NCBI RefSeq assembly: GCF_004006295.1
Contig: NZ_CP026095.1
Location: forward strand, 1,660,001-1,724,000
Reading direction: 5' to 3'
DNA length: 64,000 nt
Source of the DNA: Peribacillus asahii
GTDB taxonomy: Bacteria; Bacillota; Bacilli; Bacillales; DSM-1321
The position numbers and the translations under genes were made by a program. Under the pieces are notes generated by a model. It saw nothing but the letters and a program-made list of their open reading frames with translations, was not told where the DNA came from and searched no databases. Positions 17,445 to 27,730 of the stretch are shown here, one piece after another (the stretch's first letter is position 1; each line of letters begins with the position of its first letter).

Positions 17445-18989
17445 ATGAACGAGAAACAACGATTAGAATCACAACAAGTACAGGCTGAAACACCAGCGGA
17501 CAAAAAATCCGAAAAGGACTACAGCAAGTACTTTCAAGCCGTTTACATTCCACCTTCCTTGAAAGATGCTAAAAAGCGCGGAAAAGAAGAAGTGAAGTAC
17601 CATGATGATTTTAAGATTTCAGAACAATTCCGTGGTATGGGAGAAGGAAAGAAATTCTACATCCGAACATACGGCTGTCAAATGAATGAGCACGATACAG
17701 AAGTGATGGCAGGGATTTTTATGGCTTTAGGCTATGAGGCGACGAACTCTGTAGAGGATGCCAATGTCATTTTGTTAAACACATGCGCCATTCGTGAAAA
17801 TGCTGAAAACAAGGTGTTCGGTGAACTTGGACATTTGAAAGCATTAAAACTTGAAAAACCAGATTTATTGCTCGGTGTTTGTGGCTGTATGTCTCAAGAA
17901 GAATCTGTCGTAAAGCGAATTTTAGAAAAGCATCATTTTGTGGATATGATTTTCGGTACGCATAATATTCACCGCCTTCCAGAAATTTTGAATGAAGCGT
18001 ATCTTTCAAAGGAAATGGTCATTGAGGTATGGTCTAAAGAAGGCGACGTCATCGAAAATCTTCCGAAAGTGCGTAAAGGGAAAATTAAGGCATGGGTTAA
18101 TATTATGTACGGCTGCGATAAGTTCTGTACGTATTGCATCGTGCCGTATACTCGCGGTAAAGAGCGCAGTCGTCGTCCTGAGGACATTATTCAAGAAGTA
18201 CGTCATTTAGCGGCGCAAGGTTATCAAGAGATTACACTGCTTGGTCAAAATGTAAATGCGTATGGAAAAGACTTTACAGATATCGACTATCGCTTCGGTG
18301 ATTTAATGGATGAAATTCGCAAAATTGATATTCCACGTATTCGCTTTACAACGAGTCATCCACGTGATTTTGATGATCATTTAATCGAAGTGCTTGCAAA
18401 AGGCGGAAACTTGGTGGATCATATTCATTTACCTGTTCAATCAGGCAGTGATGAAGTGTTAAAAATTATGGCTCGTAAATATACACGTGAGCACTATTTA
18501 GAGCTTGTGAAAAAAATTAAAGAAGCGATTCCGACTGCGTCTTTAACGACAGACTTAATCGTTGGCTACCCAAATGAAACAGAAGAGCAGTTTGAAGAAA
18601 CGTTATCTCTTTATCGTGAAGTTGGCTTCGATGCTGCTTACACATACATTTATTCACCGCGAGAAGGTACTCCAGCTGCGAAAATGACGGATAATGTATC
18701 GCTGGAAGTGAAGAAGGACCGACTACAACGATTAAACGCAGTTGTGAAGGAATTTTCAGCAGAGAAAATGCATGCATATAAAGGCGAGGTCGTAGAAGTG
18801 CTTGTGGAAGGGGAAAGCAAGAATAACCCTGATGTTTTAGCTGGTTATACAACTAAAAATAAGCTGGTGAACTTCAGAGGACCGAAATCTATTGTCGGCC
18901 AAATTGTGAAGGTGAAAATCACTGAAACGAGAACATGGTCATTAAATGGAGAGTTGGTTGAAGAAGGAGCAGCAATTGAGGTGAAGTAA
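17445..18989 (+). CDS. miaB: tRNA-2-methylthio-N6-dimethylallyladenosine synthase MiaB
   Basis: A 514-residue radical-SAM methylthiotransferase that adds the 2-methylthio group to i6A37 of tRNA. In order it has a Bacillus-type N-terminal extension (about 1-65), the UPF0004 domain with cluster cysteines ([29 protein letters not shown]), the radical-SAM CxxxCxxC ([12 protein letters not shown], about 224-235), and a C-terminal TRAM domain. The ATG follows AAAGGGG. The ricA ATG starts one base after its stop, as in other Bacillus genomes, so the two form an operon. Confidence 0.96.
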   Translation: MNEKQRLESQQVQAETPADKKSEKDYSKYFQAVYIPPSLKDAKKRGKEEVKYHDDFKISEQFRGMGEGKKFYIRTYGCQMNEHDTEVMAGIFMALGYEATNSVEDANVILLNTCAIRENAENKVFGELGHLKALKLEKPDLLLGVCGCMSQEESVVKRILEKHHFVDMIFGTHNIHRLPEILNEAYLSKEMVIEVWSKEGDVIENLPKVRKGKIKAWVNIMYGCDKFCTYCIVPYTRGKERSRRPEDIIQEVRHLAAQGYQEITLLGQNVNAYGKDFTDIDYRFGDLMDEIRKIDIPRIRFTTSHPRDFDDHLIEVLAKGGNLVDHIHLPVQSGSDEVLKIMARKYTREHYLELVKKIKEAIPTASLTTDLIVGYPNETEEQFEETLSLYREVGFDAAYTYIYSPREGTPAAKMTDNVSLEVKKDRLQRLNAVVKEFSAEKMHAYKGEVVEVLVEGESKNNPDVLAGYTTKNKLVNFRGPKSIVGQIVKVKITETRTWSLNGELVEEGAAIEVK

Positions 18990-18990
18990 A

Positions 18991-19419
18991 ATGACGAAAT
19001 ATACAAAAGACGACATTTTAACAAAAGCAGCTGAACTAGCAGAGATGATTGCTAAGACAGAAGAAGTGGATTTCTTTAAGCAGGCTGAGGAAAAAATTAA
19101 TGAAAATCAGAAGGTTCGTGAAATGATTGCAAGCATTAAAAGCTTGCAGAAACAAGCAGTGAATTTTCAGCATTATGGAAAAGAAAAAGCCTATAGCCAA
19201 GTGCAAGCGAAAATTGAAGAGTTAGAAAAGCAATTGGATGAGCTACCGATTGTCCAACAATTTAAACAATCTCAAGTCGATGTGAACGATTTACTGCAAA
19301 TGGTTGCATCTCAAGTATCGAATAAAGTGACGGATTTGATTATTGAGTCAACAAACGGGGATGTCTTACGGGGTGAAACAGGTTCACAAGTTCAAGCCGG
19401 CGGTGGAAGTTGTTCTTAA
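18991..19419 (+). CDS. ricA: RicA (YmcA), regulator of competence, sporulation and biofilm
   Basis: A 142-residue, mostly helical YlbF/YmcA-family protein. In B. subtilis RicA, RicF (YlbF) and RicT (YaaT) form a complex that carries iron-sulfur clusters, promotes RNase Y-dependent mRNA maturation and affects the Spo0A phosphorelay. The C-terminal SGGGSC-like tail (GGGSCS here) holds the conserved cysteine of the family. The ribosome site GAGGTGAAG lies in the end of miaB. A strong terminator follows. Its presence with rny in one window fits the known functional link, although they are 8 kb apart. Confidence 0.92.
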   Translation: MTKYTKDDILTKAAELAEMIAKTEEVDFFKQAEEKINENQKVREMIASIKSLQKQAVNFQHYGKEKAYSQVQAKIEELEKQLDELPIVQQFKQSQVDVNDLLQMVASQVSNKVTDLIIESTNGDVLRGETGSQVQAGGGSCS

Positions 19420-19450
19420 TGAGTCATTAATCTTTACTTCAAAAATAAAA

Positions 19451-19490
19451 GAGCGTATGGGTTTTTCATAAAAACCTATGCGCTTTTTTT
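19451..19490 (+). terminator. Intrinsic terminator after ricA
   Basis: AGCGTATGGGTTTTT and AAAAACCTATGCGCT form a long stem with a short CAT loop, followed by a run of seven T. Confidence 0.88.
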
Positions 19491-19514
19491 ATTGGGTAGA
19501 TAACAAGTAGCTAA

Positions 19515-19954
19515 CTGACCACTCCCATGGCTAAAGCCGCTGGGGTTCTTTCTCACAAATATCCCACTTACCACCTTCCATAAGAAGAGGCAGAGGTCAG
19601 ACTTGGGTGAGCAACACTTGAAAGAAAAACAGTTCTTCAAGAGGGCAAGGTCGGTGCCAACTACGCCGTCCAACCGGCGATACTTGTCTAGGATTACGAT
19701 ACCGCACTCTTTCTATGAAGAGTGTTGGTCGGCAGAACGTTGAACATTTTACGTGACAGACGTTTTTCCTGTCACAACTACCTATGTTCAGTTTTCAAAG
19801 AACATCCTATATACCAAATGATACCATTTTAAATGCATGGTGTACAGAACGTATTTTCGGTGTTTTATCTGCACACCGCATTTGAGCGAACATTCATCCC
19901 ATCCCTAAAGGGGGTGTGAGCGCATCGTAATGGGCTTTCTTTTTGCAGAAATCT
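19515..19954 (-). mobile_element. 440-bp IS200/IS605-like non-autonomous element, copy 2
   Basis: Second copy of the element at 3087-3526, in the same orientation and exactly the same length. Read on the minus strand it is again preceded by TTAC (plus GTAA at 19955-19958) and ends with the same right-end hairpin, then TCAG instead of TCAA. Most differences from copy 1 fall in loops (for example TTCAA/TCCAA and TCTAGG/TCTATG), while the stems CACTCTT/AAGAGTG and GTGACAG/CTGTCAC are unchanged. No transposase is encoded. It lies between the ricA terminator and the cotE promoter region, about 250 bases before cotE. Confidence 0.72.
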
Positions 19955-20142
19955 GTAACTTTTTTCCAGATAGGCAAGCTTCTGCTTTGAAACAGGGAGA
20001 CGCTCTCTCCGCCTTTGTGTTATGCTTCAGCTTTTTCAAGCACTCCTCATCCGCCCATTCGTGACACATATCCCATACGGCTATCATAAAATAACCTAGA
20101 TTTACAAAATAAACGCAGTTTTCCATGTTATAAATTAATTTG

Positions 20143-20171
20143 CACACTAGACTTTTACCACGCATACGATG
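20143..20171 (+). promoter_or_regulatory. Sporulation (sigma-E/sigma-K-like) promoter candidate for cotE
   Basis: CATACGATG at 20163-20171 resembles sigma-E (CATACAAT) and sigma-K (CATAnnnTA) -10 elements. CACAC at 20143-20147 is a possible sigma-K -35. In B. subtilis cotE has both kinds of promoter. Confidence 0.38.
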
Positions 20172-20202
20172 AATGGAAACTGTATGAGGAGGGTTCGCTA
20201 GC

Positions 20203-20739
20203 ATGTCACAATATAGAGAGATTATTACAAAAGCGGTGGTGGCAAAGGGACGTAAATTTACAAAGTCCTCTCACACCATTAGCCCGGCTCATCATCCTAC
20301 TAGCATTCTAGGTTGTTGGATCATTAATCATAAATATGAAGCAAGAAAAGTCGGCAAGAAAGTAGAAATTCATGGCAGCTATGAAATTAATGTTTGGTAT
20401 TCTCACAATCAAAATACGAAAACAGAAGTTGTTACAGAAAAAGTACGTTATACCGACGTTGTTTCTATCAGATACCGCGATCCAGATTGCTACGGTGACC
20501 AAGACATTGTTGCAACAGCGGTTCAACAGCCGAACTGTTTAGAAGCGTCGATTGCTCCAGGTGGACAAAAAATTATTGTTCACGTGGAACGGGAATTTTT
20601 CGTGGAAGTGATCGGTGAAACAAAGATTTGTGTCGCTGTAAGCCCGAATGGCCGCTGTGAGGATGAGTGGGACATCGATGATGACGATGATTTTGAAGAC
20701 TTAGATCCAGATTTTCTTGATGAGTTCGAAGACGAATAA
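20203..20739 (+). CDS. cotE: Spore outer-coat morphogenetic protein CotE
   Basis: A 178-residue morphogenetic protein that nucleates assembly of the outer spore coat. It is recognised over its full length: [19 protein letters not shown] at the N-terminus, then the conserved beta-rich core and a strongly acidic C-terminal tail ([20 protein letters not shown]) that contacts other coat proteins. The ATG follows GAGGAGG with good spacing. As in B. subtilis, it lies between ricA and mutS. An intrinsic terminator follows, so mutSL is expressed separately. Confidence 0.97.
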   Translation: MSQYREIITKAVVAKGRKFTKSSHTISPAHHPTSILGCWIINHKYEARKVGKKVEIHGSYEINVWYSHNQNTKTEVVTEKVRYTDVVSIRYRDPDCYGDQDIVATAVQQPNCLEASIAPGGQKIIVHVEREFFVEVIGETKICVAVSPNGRCEDEWDIDDDDDFEDLDPDFLDEFEDE

Positions 20740-20748
20740 GATATTCTT

Positions 20749-20785
20749 TACCCGGATGGACATTCTTTTCATCCGGTTTGTTTTA
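20749..20785 (+). terminator. Intrinsic terminator after cotE
   Basis: CCGGATG and CATCCGG form a stem with an 11-base loop, followed by TTTGTTTT. Confidence 0.8.
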
Positions 20786-20957
20786 TATGGCCGGAAAGTA
20801 AGAGAATCGAAGGGGTTTTGGAATATTCATTGTTTTAGAGCAATCATGCGAACCGGTAAACCTTTCATGTCGCTAGATGCCTGAATCTAAATGGAGATGT
20901 GTTATAATGATGATACGTATGTACGATTTTACTACAGTTTGGAAAGGTTTTGAAACA

Positions 20958-23558
20958 ATGGCTGGATATACGCCGATGGTACAACAATATTTAACAATTA
21001 AGGCAGAGTATCAAGATGCCTTTTTATTTTTTCGATTAGGCGATTTTTACGAAATGTTTTTCGACGATGCTATTAAAGCGTCTCAGGAATTAGAAATTAC
21101 GTTAACGAGCCGTGATGGCGGAAGTACCGATCGCATTCCGATGTGCGGGATTCCTCATCATTCTGCGGCTAATTATATTGATATATTAGTAGAGCGTGGC
21201 TATAAAGTAGCCATTTGTGAGCAAACGGAGGATCCGAAGCAAGCGAAAGGAGTCGTTCGTCGTGAAGTTGTTCAGCTTATTACACCTGGAACAAAAATGG
21301 ATGGAAAAGGCTTGAATGAGAAAGAAAACAACTTTATTGCGACGGTGACAGACTTTGCGGATGGAACATTTGGCTTTGCCTATACGGATCTTTCAACTGG
21401 AGAAAATAAGGTCACCCTTATAGAAGGCAGCTTTGATGAAGTGCTAAACGAATTTGCGATTCTTGGTGCGAACGAAGTTGTGATGGCAAGTGATTTTCCG
21501 GAAGATTGGAAGAAAAAGTTGCAAGATCGTGGTGCAAAGGCAATTTCGCTTGAAGACTATACAGAACAAACGGAGCAGTTTACGTCGTTATTGCGTGATT
21601 TAAAGCAGGAAAAACAAAAGTTGGCTGTAACAAGATTATTCAATTACTTATATCGCACACAAAAACGTTCCCTCGATCATTTGCAGTCTGTACAAGCTTA
21701 TGAAACGTCGCAGTATATGAAAATAGATTATTATTCAAAGCGGAATTTAGAGTTAACAGAAACAATCCGATCGACAGGGAAGAAAGGCTCTTTACTTTGG
21801 TTATTAGATGAAACAAAGACAGCGATGGGCGGGCGTTTATTGAAGCAATGGATTGACCGACCGCTCATTAATCAAAAGCAAATTGAACGCCGTCAACATA
21901 TCGTGGAAACTTTAAAAAATCAATACTTTGAACGCCAAGATTTACGTGAACGCTTTAAAGAAGTATACGACTTGGAACGTTTAGCTGGTCGAGTAGCCTT
22001 TGGAAATGTGAATGCGCGTGACTTGATGCAATTAAAGCGTTCGCTTCAGCAGTTGCCTATCATTCGTGAAATTGTTCGTTCATTGGGAGATTCTCCTGAA
22101 ATTTCAACACTAGCTGAACGAATCGATCCGTGTGAGGAAGTGACTGATTTACTAGAAATGTCGATTGTTGAAAATCCACCGCTGTCAATCAAAGAAGGCA
22201 ATATTATTCAAGATGGCTATAATGCGGAGCTTGATATGTATCGCGATGCTAGTCGCAACGGGAAAACATGGATTGCGAATTTAGAGCGTGAGGAACGAGA
22301 ACGTACAAGCATTAAATCATTAAAAATTGGCTATAATCGTGTGTTTGGATATTATATTGAAGTAACGCGTGCGAACTTGCACTTGCTTGAGGAAGGTCGT
22401 TATGAGCGGAAGCAGACGCTGACAAATGCTGAACGCTTTATTACACCAGAATTGAAGGAAAAAGAAGCATTAATTCTGCAAGCAGAGGAAAAAATTATTG
22501 GACTTGAATATGAACTGTTCTTACACATTCGTGAACAAGTGAAAGAGTATATTCCTCGCTTACAAGCGTTAGCTAAAGCGGTCAGTGAGTTAGATGTGCT
22601 TCAATGCTTTGCGACAATCAGTGAAGAACGTCATTATGTGAAGCCTGTTTTTTCAAATGATCGTACGATCCATTTGCAAGAGGGGCGTCACCCTGTCGTA
22701 GAAAAAGTATTACAAGCCCAAGAATATGTGCCGAATGATTGTTATATGAACGGTGAACGAGAGCTCCTCCTTATTACGGGACCGAACATGTCCGGGAAAA
22801 GTACGTATATGCGGCAAGTTGCTTTAACCGCCATATTAGCGCAAATCGGCTGTTTTGTATCGGCAAGTGAGGCAGTGCTTCCGATTTTTGATAAAGTGTT
22901 TACTCGAATTGGTGCTGCCGATGATTTGATTTCTGGACAAAGTACGTTTATGGTCGAAATGTTAGAAGCGCGGAATGCTATTATGAATGCAACCGAAAAC
23001 AGTTTAATTTTATTCGATGAAATTGGGCGTGGAACATCTACGTATGATGGGATGGCGCTTGCCCAAGCAATTATTGAATATATTCATGAGAAAATCGGAG
23101 CAAAGACGTTATTTTCGACTCACTATCACGAATTAACGGTATTAGCGGAAGAGCTGCCACGACTACAAAATATTCATGTAAGTGCGATTGAACAAAATGG
23201 AAATGTAGTCTTTTTGCATAAAATTAAGGAAGGCGCAGCGGACAAAAGTTACGGGATTCATGTGGCGAAGCTGGCTGAGCTCCCACAGCCGCTCATTGAC
23301 CGTGCTTCCGCGATTTTGTCGCAACTCGAAAGCGAAGGAAGTCAAACCGCCGTCGTAAAAGAAGCACCATCCGTTGTGATGGAGGCTGATATTGCTCAAC
23401 TTTCTTTTTTTGGAGAAGAATCGGCACCTTCCGAGAAAAAAGTTCCTTCTACGAAAGAAAAGAAAGTGCTTGAACAATTACAACAACTTGAGATTCTTGA
23501 TATGACACCACTTGAAGCGTTAAATGTTTTATATAAATTGCAAAAGAAATTAAAGTAA
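20958..23558 (+). CDS. mutS: DNA mismatch repair ATPase MutS
   Basis: An 866-residue mismatch-recognition protein. The mismatch-wedge FYE motif is in LGDFYEMFF near residue 30. The connector, lever (about 250-550) and clamp regions are intact. The ABC-type ATPase has Walker [10 protein letters not shown] and Walker [11 protein letters not shown], then a beta-clamp/MutL-interaction C-terminus. I start it at ATG 20958 ([12 protein letters not shown]), the conserved start, with AAAGG upstream. The frame is open to 20877, but those 27 residues are not conserved. mutL follows after 19 bases, in one operon. Confidence 0.97.
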   Translation: MAGYTPMVQQYLTIKAEYQDAFLFFRLGDFYEMFFDDAIKASQELEITLTSRDGGSTDRIPMCGIPHHSAANYIDILVERGYKVAICEQTEDPKQAKGVVRREVVQLITPGTKMDGKGLNEKENNFIATVTDFADGTFGFAYTDLSTGENKVTLIEGSFDEVLNEFAILGANEVVMASDFPEDWKKKLQDRGAKAISLEDYTEQTEQFTSLLRDLKQEKQKLAVTRLFNYLYRTQKRSLDHLQSVQAYETSQYMKIDYYSKRNLELTETIRSTGKKGSLLWLLDETKTAMGGRLLKQWIDRPLINQKQIERRQHIVETLKNQYFERQDLRERFKEVYDLERLAGRVAFGNVNARDLMQLKRSLQQLPIIREIVRSLGDSPEISTLAERIDPCEEVTDLLEMSIVENPPLSIKEGNIIQDGYNAELDMYRDASRNGKTWIANLEREERERTSIKSLKIGYNRVFGYYIEVTRANLHLLEEGRYERKQTLTNAERFITPELKEKEALILQAEEKIIGLEYELFLHIREQVKEYIPRLQALAKAVSELDVLQCFATISEERHYVKPVFSNDRTIHLQEGRHPVVEKVLQAQEYVPNDCYMNGERELLLITGPNMSGKSTYMRQVALTAILAQIGCFVSASEAVLPIFDKVFTRIGAADDLISGQSTFMVEMLEARNAIMNATENSLILFDEIGRGTSTYDGMALAQAIIEYIHEKIGAKTLFSTHYHELTVLAEELPRLQNIHVSAIEQNGNVVFLHKIKEGAADKSYGIHVAKLAELPQPLIDRASAILSQLESEGSQTAVVKEAPSVVMEADIAQLSFFGEESAPSEKKVPSTKEKKVLEQLQQLEILDMTPLEALNVLYKLQKKLK

Positions 23559-23577
23559 AAGAAACGAGGCGAAATGT

Positions 23578-25473
23578 ATGGGGAAAATCGTTCAGCTTGA
23601 TGAGGCACTTTCGAATAAAATTGCAGCAGGAGAAGTTGTAGAACGCCCAGCCTCGGTTGTCAAGGAATTGCTTGAAAATGCCATCGATGCAAACAGCACC
23701 ATTGTCGAAATCGAAGTAAAAGAGGCCGGGCTTGAATCGATTCGTCTTATTGATAATGGAGATGGCATTCTTCCTGAAGATGTAGAAAATGCGTTTAAGA
23801 GACATGCTACAAGTAAAATTAAAGATGAAAATGATTTATTTCGAATTCGCACGCTCGGTTTTCGTGGTGAGGCGATGCCGAGTATTGCCTCCGTTTCGCA
23901 ATTTACGTTAAAAACGAGTACGGGCGATGGGGCAGGGACAAAGATTGTCTTAGAAGGTGGCGTAGTGAAGCAGCTTGAAGTGACCTCTAGCCGTAAAGGA
24001 ACGGATATTACCGTTTCAGATCTTTTTTTCAACACACCAGCTCGCCTGAAATATATGAAAACGGTTCACACGGAGCTTGGGAATATTACTGATGTTGTGA
24101 ACCGTCTGGCATTGGCGCATCCTGAAGTGTCGATTCGTTTATCACATAACGAGAAAAAAATTCTGCATACAAACGGGAATGGTGATGTACGTCAAGTGCT
24201 GGCTGCCATTTATGGAATGAATATCGCTAAAAAAATGATTCCGATTGAAGCAAAGACACTCGATTATAAAGTGACAGGCTACATCGCTTTACCGGAAATT
24301 ACGCGCGCTTCAAGGAATTATATTTCCACGATGATTAATGGACGTTTTATCAAAAACTATGGTTTAGTGAAGGCGATTTTAGAAGGGTATCATACGTTGC
24401 TGCCAATTGGCCGATTCCCAATTGCGCTGTTGTCGGTTGAGATGGATCCGATTTTAGTCGATGTAAATGTTCACCCTTCGAAAATGGAAGTTCGCTTAAG
24501 TAAAGAACAGGAATTATTTACGGTTGTTTCAGAGACCATTAAAGCAGCTTTTACAAGTTTATCGCTTATTCCAAGCGGCTTTACACCACAGGTGAAACAG
24601 CAGCCAAAAAGTGAACAAACCATCCTTGATTTGGATCATATCGTGGAAACAAAGCACCCTGTACCTGTCATGGAAGCAAAACCAGAACCGGTGCTTATAA
24701 AAGATTTATTAGCGAAAAAAGAAGCTCCGAGTATGAACATGAATTTCGAACCAATCCAAACCTTTGTACCTGCATTTGAACGCACCGAGCCTCAAGAAGT
24801 TCGCGAAAGTACATTGGACATGTCAGAGTCTATCGAGGAGATTTTGATTGAAACAGGGGAAGAGCCGGCCTATGTTCAATCGGAGCAACCGCGCGTACCA
24901 CCGATGTATCCGATTGGGCAAATGCATGGTACGTATATTTTTGCGCAAAACGATAAAGGGTTGTATATTATTGACCAACATGCCGCTCAAGAGCGGATTA
25001 AATATGAATATTTTAAAGAAAAAGTTGGTCGCGTTGAAAAAGAATTGCAAGAGATGCTTGTTCCAATCACACTAGAATTCTCAACAGACGAATATATCCG
25101 AATTAATGAATATAAAGATGAACTTGAAAAAGTCGGTGTCTTTCTTGAAGAATTCGGCCATAATGCCTTTATTGTTCGTTCTCATCCGCAATGGTTCCCT
25201 AAAGGTATTGAACAAGAAATTTTGGAAGAAATGATTGAGCAATTGCTTCATATGAAAAAAGTCGATATTAAAAAATTACGTGAAGAAGCGGCGATTTTAA
25301 TGAGCTGTAAGGCATCGATTAAAGCGAACCGCCATTTGCGCAATGATGAGATCCAAGCCTTATTAGATGAATTACGGCATACGACCGACCCGTTTACATG
25401 CCCGCATGGTCGTCCGATTATTATTCACTATTCGTCATATGACATGGAGAAGATGTTTAAACGGGTGATGTAA
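23578..25473 (+). CDS. mutL: DNA mismatch repair protein MutL (endonuclease type)
   Basis: A 631-residue GHKL-ATPase. The N-terminal motifs are NAIDANST (ATP-Mg site), DNGDGI and [10 protein letters not shown]. The linker (about 340-440) is variable. The C-terminal domain carries the metal-dependent nicking endonuclease motif [12 protein letters not shown], plus SCKASIKAN and CPHGRP, so this is the incising MutL of bacteria without MutH. A possible beta-clamp-binding segment lies nearby. It is co-transcribed with mutS, and a strong terminator follows. Confidence 0.97.
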   Translation: MGKIVQLDEALSNKIAAGEVVERPASVVKELLENAIDANSTIVEIEVKEAGLESIRLIDNGDGILPEDVENAFKRHATSKIKDENDLFRIRTLGFRGEAMPSIASVSQFTLKTSTGDGAGTKIVLEGGVVKQLEVTSSRKGTDITVSDLFFNTPARLKYMKTVHTELGNITDVVNRLALAHPEVSIRLSHNEKKILHTNGNGDVRQVLAAIYGMNIAKKMIPIEAKTLDYKVTGYIALPEITRASRNYISTMINGRFIKNYGLVKAILEGYHTLLPIGRFPIALLSVEMDPILVDVNVHPSKMEVRLSKEQELFTVVSETIKAAFTSLSLIPSGFTPQVKQQPKSEQTILDLDHIVETKHPVPVMEAKPEPVLIKDLLAKKEAPSMNMNFEPIQTFVPAFERTEPQEVRESTLDMSESIEEILIETGEEPAYVQSEQPRVPPMYPIGQMHGTYIFAQNDKGLYIIDQHAAQERIKYEYFKEKVGRVEKELQEMLVPITLEFSTDEYIRINEYKDELEKVGVFLEEFGHNAFIVRSHPQWFPKGIEQEILEEMIEQLLHMKKVDIKKLREEAAILMSCKASIKANRHLRNDEIQALLDELRHTTDPFTCPHGRPIIIHYSSYDMEKMFKRVM

Positions 25474-25478
25474 TCTCT

Positions 25479-25523
25479 AGCACTGAATAATCCTTGCTAT
25501 ATAAGGATTATTCAGTGCTTTTT
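25479..25523 (+). terminator. Intrinsic terminator after mutL
   Basis: AGCACTGAATAATCCTT and AAGGATTATTCAGTGCT form a 17-bp stem followed by TTTTGG. Confidence 0.9.
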
Positions 25524-25614
25524 GGTAGATTGACCACATTTCTTACTTAGAGATTTCTTTTTGAAGTGCTTTTGAAAAATTTCTCTCTTACGACTCTTAT
25601 GGAGTAGGGGAACG

Positions 25615-25827
25615 TTGCGCAAGATTGAGTATGTAGCAGGTTTTGAGGTCTATAACTTGGATGAATCTATGGAAGTCATCGACATAAAGGGAGCTCCACC
25701 GATAGCAGAATTTAAGTGGAAACATAGACCGGAGATTTGCGGGTGGAGATTTTATCCAATTAGTGAATGGAGAGTTACTATAAAGGGTAGAAAGCCCCCT
25801 CACTTACTTAACACTAAAGAAGGTTGA
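25615..25827 (+). CDS. Small hypothetical protein (70 residues)
   Basis: A 70-residue ORF with a TTG start and a moderate GGAG/GGGG ribosome site about 10 bases upstream. The protein (EYVAGFEVYNLDESMEVIDI; EICGWRFYPISEWRV) is soluble with an aromatic-rich middle, and its composition looks like real coding sequence rather than a shadow. It follows the mutL terminator directly and has no gene partner on its strand. Its last 24 bases overlap the end of a small minus-strand ORF. Family unknown. Confidence 0.42.
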   Translation: MRKIEYVAGFEVYNLDESMEVIDIKGAPPIAEFKWKHRPEICGWRFYPISEWRVTIKGRKPPHLLNTKEG

Positions 25828-25893
25828 ATAAAAAATAAAGGTAAATGCTGTTATTATCCCCATTACGAATAATGTGTTAAATAAAATTTCCAT
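25804..25893 (-). CDS. 29-residue single-span membrane peptide
   Basis: A short ORF starting at ATG (plus 25891-25893) with a perfect AGGAGG nine bases upstream. The peptide is MEILFNTLFVMGIITAFTFI followed by FYSTFFSVK, almost wholly hydrophobic and long enough for one transmembrane helix. The strong ribosome site makes it more credible than chance. It could be a small regulatory or toxin-like membrane peptide, but no antitoxin RNA or partner was identified. Its 3' end runs convergently into the 25615-25827 ORF. Confidence 0.48.
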   Translation of the reverse strand: MEILFNTLFVMGIITAFTFIFYSTFFSVK

Positions 25894-25908
25894 AGACGCA
25901 TTCCTCCT

Positions 25909-26187
25909 CAAAATATTTTGAGATATACATGGAGTCGTTATAATAGAAAATTTTGAGCAGAATTACCTGATAAGAAATGCCCCTCCTATTAAAGGGAGTG
26001 TAATAGAAGTTTACTACTGATATATGAAGTGGGTATTAAGGAATTGTAAATATAGCAAAATAAATATGTACACAAAGGAGAAGCATTACTTTCTTACATA
26101 ATTCATTTACGTACCCCAATAAAACTCCCTGTTGGCAAACGACGGTCGTTACATAAATTATTCTTAATGCTGTATCATTTACCTAAT
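25909..26187. other. Intergenic stretch with no recognised feature
   Basis: About 280 AT-rich bases between the small ORFs and the glsA 3' region. Short hairpins such as CCCCTCC/GGGAG are present, but no convincing gene, promoter or RNA was seen. Confidence 0.5.
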
Positions 26188-26241
26188 CCATATATTTAGA
26201 GCTGCACGTCGGTAATAGTATGTGCAGCTCTAAATATATGG
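26188..26241. repeat. Perfect 20-bp-arm inverted repeat downstream of glsA
   Basis: Arm 26188-26207 (CCATATATTTAGAGCTGCAC) is fully complementary to arm 26222-26241, with a 14-base loop. It lies 29 bases past the glsA stop. Neither strand shows a T-run, so it is not a classical terminator, though it may stabilise the glsA mRNA 3' end. Confidence 0.8.
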
Positions 26242-26270
26242 ATTTAATAGGGTGACCATATAAACTCCTT

Positions 26271-27200
26271 TTAAAACATGCTCAAACTATAGTTCTTTGA
26301 TAACAGCTCCAATAATTTTATTCCTGCAATACTGTTTCCTTTTTCATCTAAAGCAGGTCCGAAAATTCCAATGCCAAACCTTCCTGGAACAGCGCCCATT
26401 ATTCCGCCGGATACACCACTTTTCGAAGGAATCCCAATTTTGATGGCAAATTCTCCAGAAGCATTATACATTCCGCATGTGACCATAAATGTTTTACAAA
26501 TACGAGCTACATCTGTAGGCATGATTTGTTTACCGCTTAGAGGATGGACTCCATCCATCGCAAACACCACTCCGATTCGGGCCAAATCCAAACAGTTCAT
26601 TTCAATGGCACATTGCTTCGTATATAAATCCATTAGTTGTTCTACATCTTCATCCAGAATGTTATGCTGTTTTAAAAAATAACATAACGCTCGGTTTAAA
26701 TGAGCCGTTTCGAATTCGGAACGTGCAACTTCCTCACAATAACTCATTGTTGAATCATTTGTCATTTCTTGAATAAAGGATAAGAGTCGCTGGAATCTCT
26801 CTGTAACAGTATTCCCTTTAATCATATGGGTCACGACAAGTGCTCCCGCATTGATCATAGGATTTAACGGTTTTCCGGGAGCCATTGTTTCTAATTTAGC
26901 AATCGAATTGAAAGGGTCTCCAGTCGGCTCCATTCCAACACGTTCAAACACATAGTTCGATCCCCTGTCCATCAAAACGAGGGCCAAGCTAATCACTTTT
27001 GAGATACTTTGGAGGGTAATCCTTTTTTCGATATCTCCTGCTGAGATACATCGCCCGTCAGGATAGTGAATGGCAATGGATAAATCGTTTGGATTTGCTT
27101 TTCCAAGAGCAGGAATATAATCTGCAACCTTACCGTTTTTTGTACATGTCTTCGCCTCTGTTACTAAGGCTTTTAATTCATCATTTGATTGACATAACAT
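26271..27200 (-). CDS. glsA: Glutaminase A
   Basis: A 309-residue serine-dependent glutaminase (beta-lactamase-like fold) that converts glutamine to glutamate and ammonia. The catalytic SxxK is at residues 65-68 (SISK). Other conserved segments are [30 protein letters not shown] and [21 protein letters not shown] start it at ATG 27200, directly after GGTGAT. The upstream in-frame ATG at 27212 lacks a ribosome site, and 309 residues is the usual family length. It is monocistronic. It adds a glutamate-producing route beside gltAB 21 kb downstream. Confidence 0.93.
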   Translation of the reverse strand: MLCQSNDELKALVTEAKTCTKNGKVADYIPALGKANPNDLSIAIHYPDGRCISAGDIEKRITLQSISKVISLALVLMDRGSNYVFERVGMEPTGDPFNSIAKLETMAPGKPLNPMINAGALVVTHMIKGNTVTERFQRLLSFIQEMTNDSTMSYCEEVARSEFETAHLNRALCYFLKQHNILDEDVEQLMDLYTKQCAIEMNCLDLARIGVVFAMDGVHPLSGKQIMPTDVARICKTFMVTCGMYNASGEFAIKIGIPSKSGVSGGIMGAVPGRFGIGIFGPALDEKGNSIAGIKLLELLSKNYSLSMF

Positions 27201-27212
27201 ATTTATCACCAT

Positions 27213-27730
27213 TAGTAGTATGAGTCAAATGCTTTGTTTATATTAAAGGGTGTGTTAAATAATATTGTGGATAAAAAATAATTGAAGATTTCTTACTTTA
27301 TAAGGGTCTTTCGGTGTTTTTTGATGAATGGGCTAACACTGATAAACTAGCCGTATAGGTTTTGATTAGTTAAATAGACATGACAAGAATCAGGAATAAA
27401 ATGGTGATTGCTGCTCATTACAATTACAAATGTTCTAATAATATCCAGTTGGTGATGACCATTTACATAAATGAAGTGTATGAGATTCATCATTACATAA
27501 CTAGAATGTGCAGCAAGTTTAATAGTAGGCATTATGGTTTAAAAACCGTCAAGCCTCTACAAATAAGTCTTTTTGCTCGTTTATTTTAAATCCCAAAAAA
27601 TTAATATTGTAGGTAATTGTTGTTGATGATTCCTTTTGAAGGAGGCTATACAACAAAAAGGAAACGCTGTAGAAATTTAATTGAACAGAATTAAAGCGAC
27701 TATAGTGTTAACACATAGGAGGAAGAGATT
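27213..27730. other. 518-bp intergenic region, no gene recognised
   Basis: This AT-rich stretch holds overlapping short ORFs on both strands (27347-27589) without ribosome sites or recognisable products. The glsA promoter (minus strand) and the promoter of the exported protein at 27731 must lie here, but no strong -35/-10 pair was found. Confidence 0.5.

Noticed and set aside
19905..20204. 99-residue minus-strand ORF between the element and cotE
   Set aside because: No ribosome site. It overlaps the element's end and the cotE promoter region, and its composition does not look coding.
20877..20957. N-terminal extension of mutS
   Set aside because: No good ribosome site. MutS proteins of this group begin at MAGYTPM, matching ATG 20958.
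27347..27589. Overlapping ORFs of about 60-70 codons on both strands
   Set aside because: No ribosome sites, low-complexity AT-rich sequence and no recognisable product.
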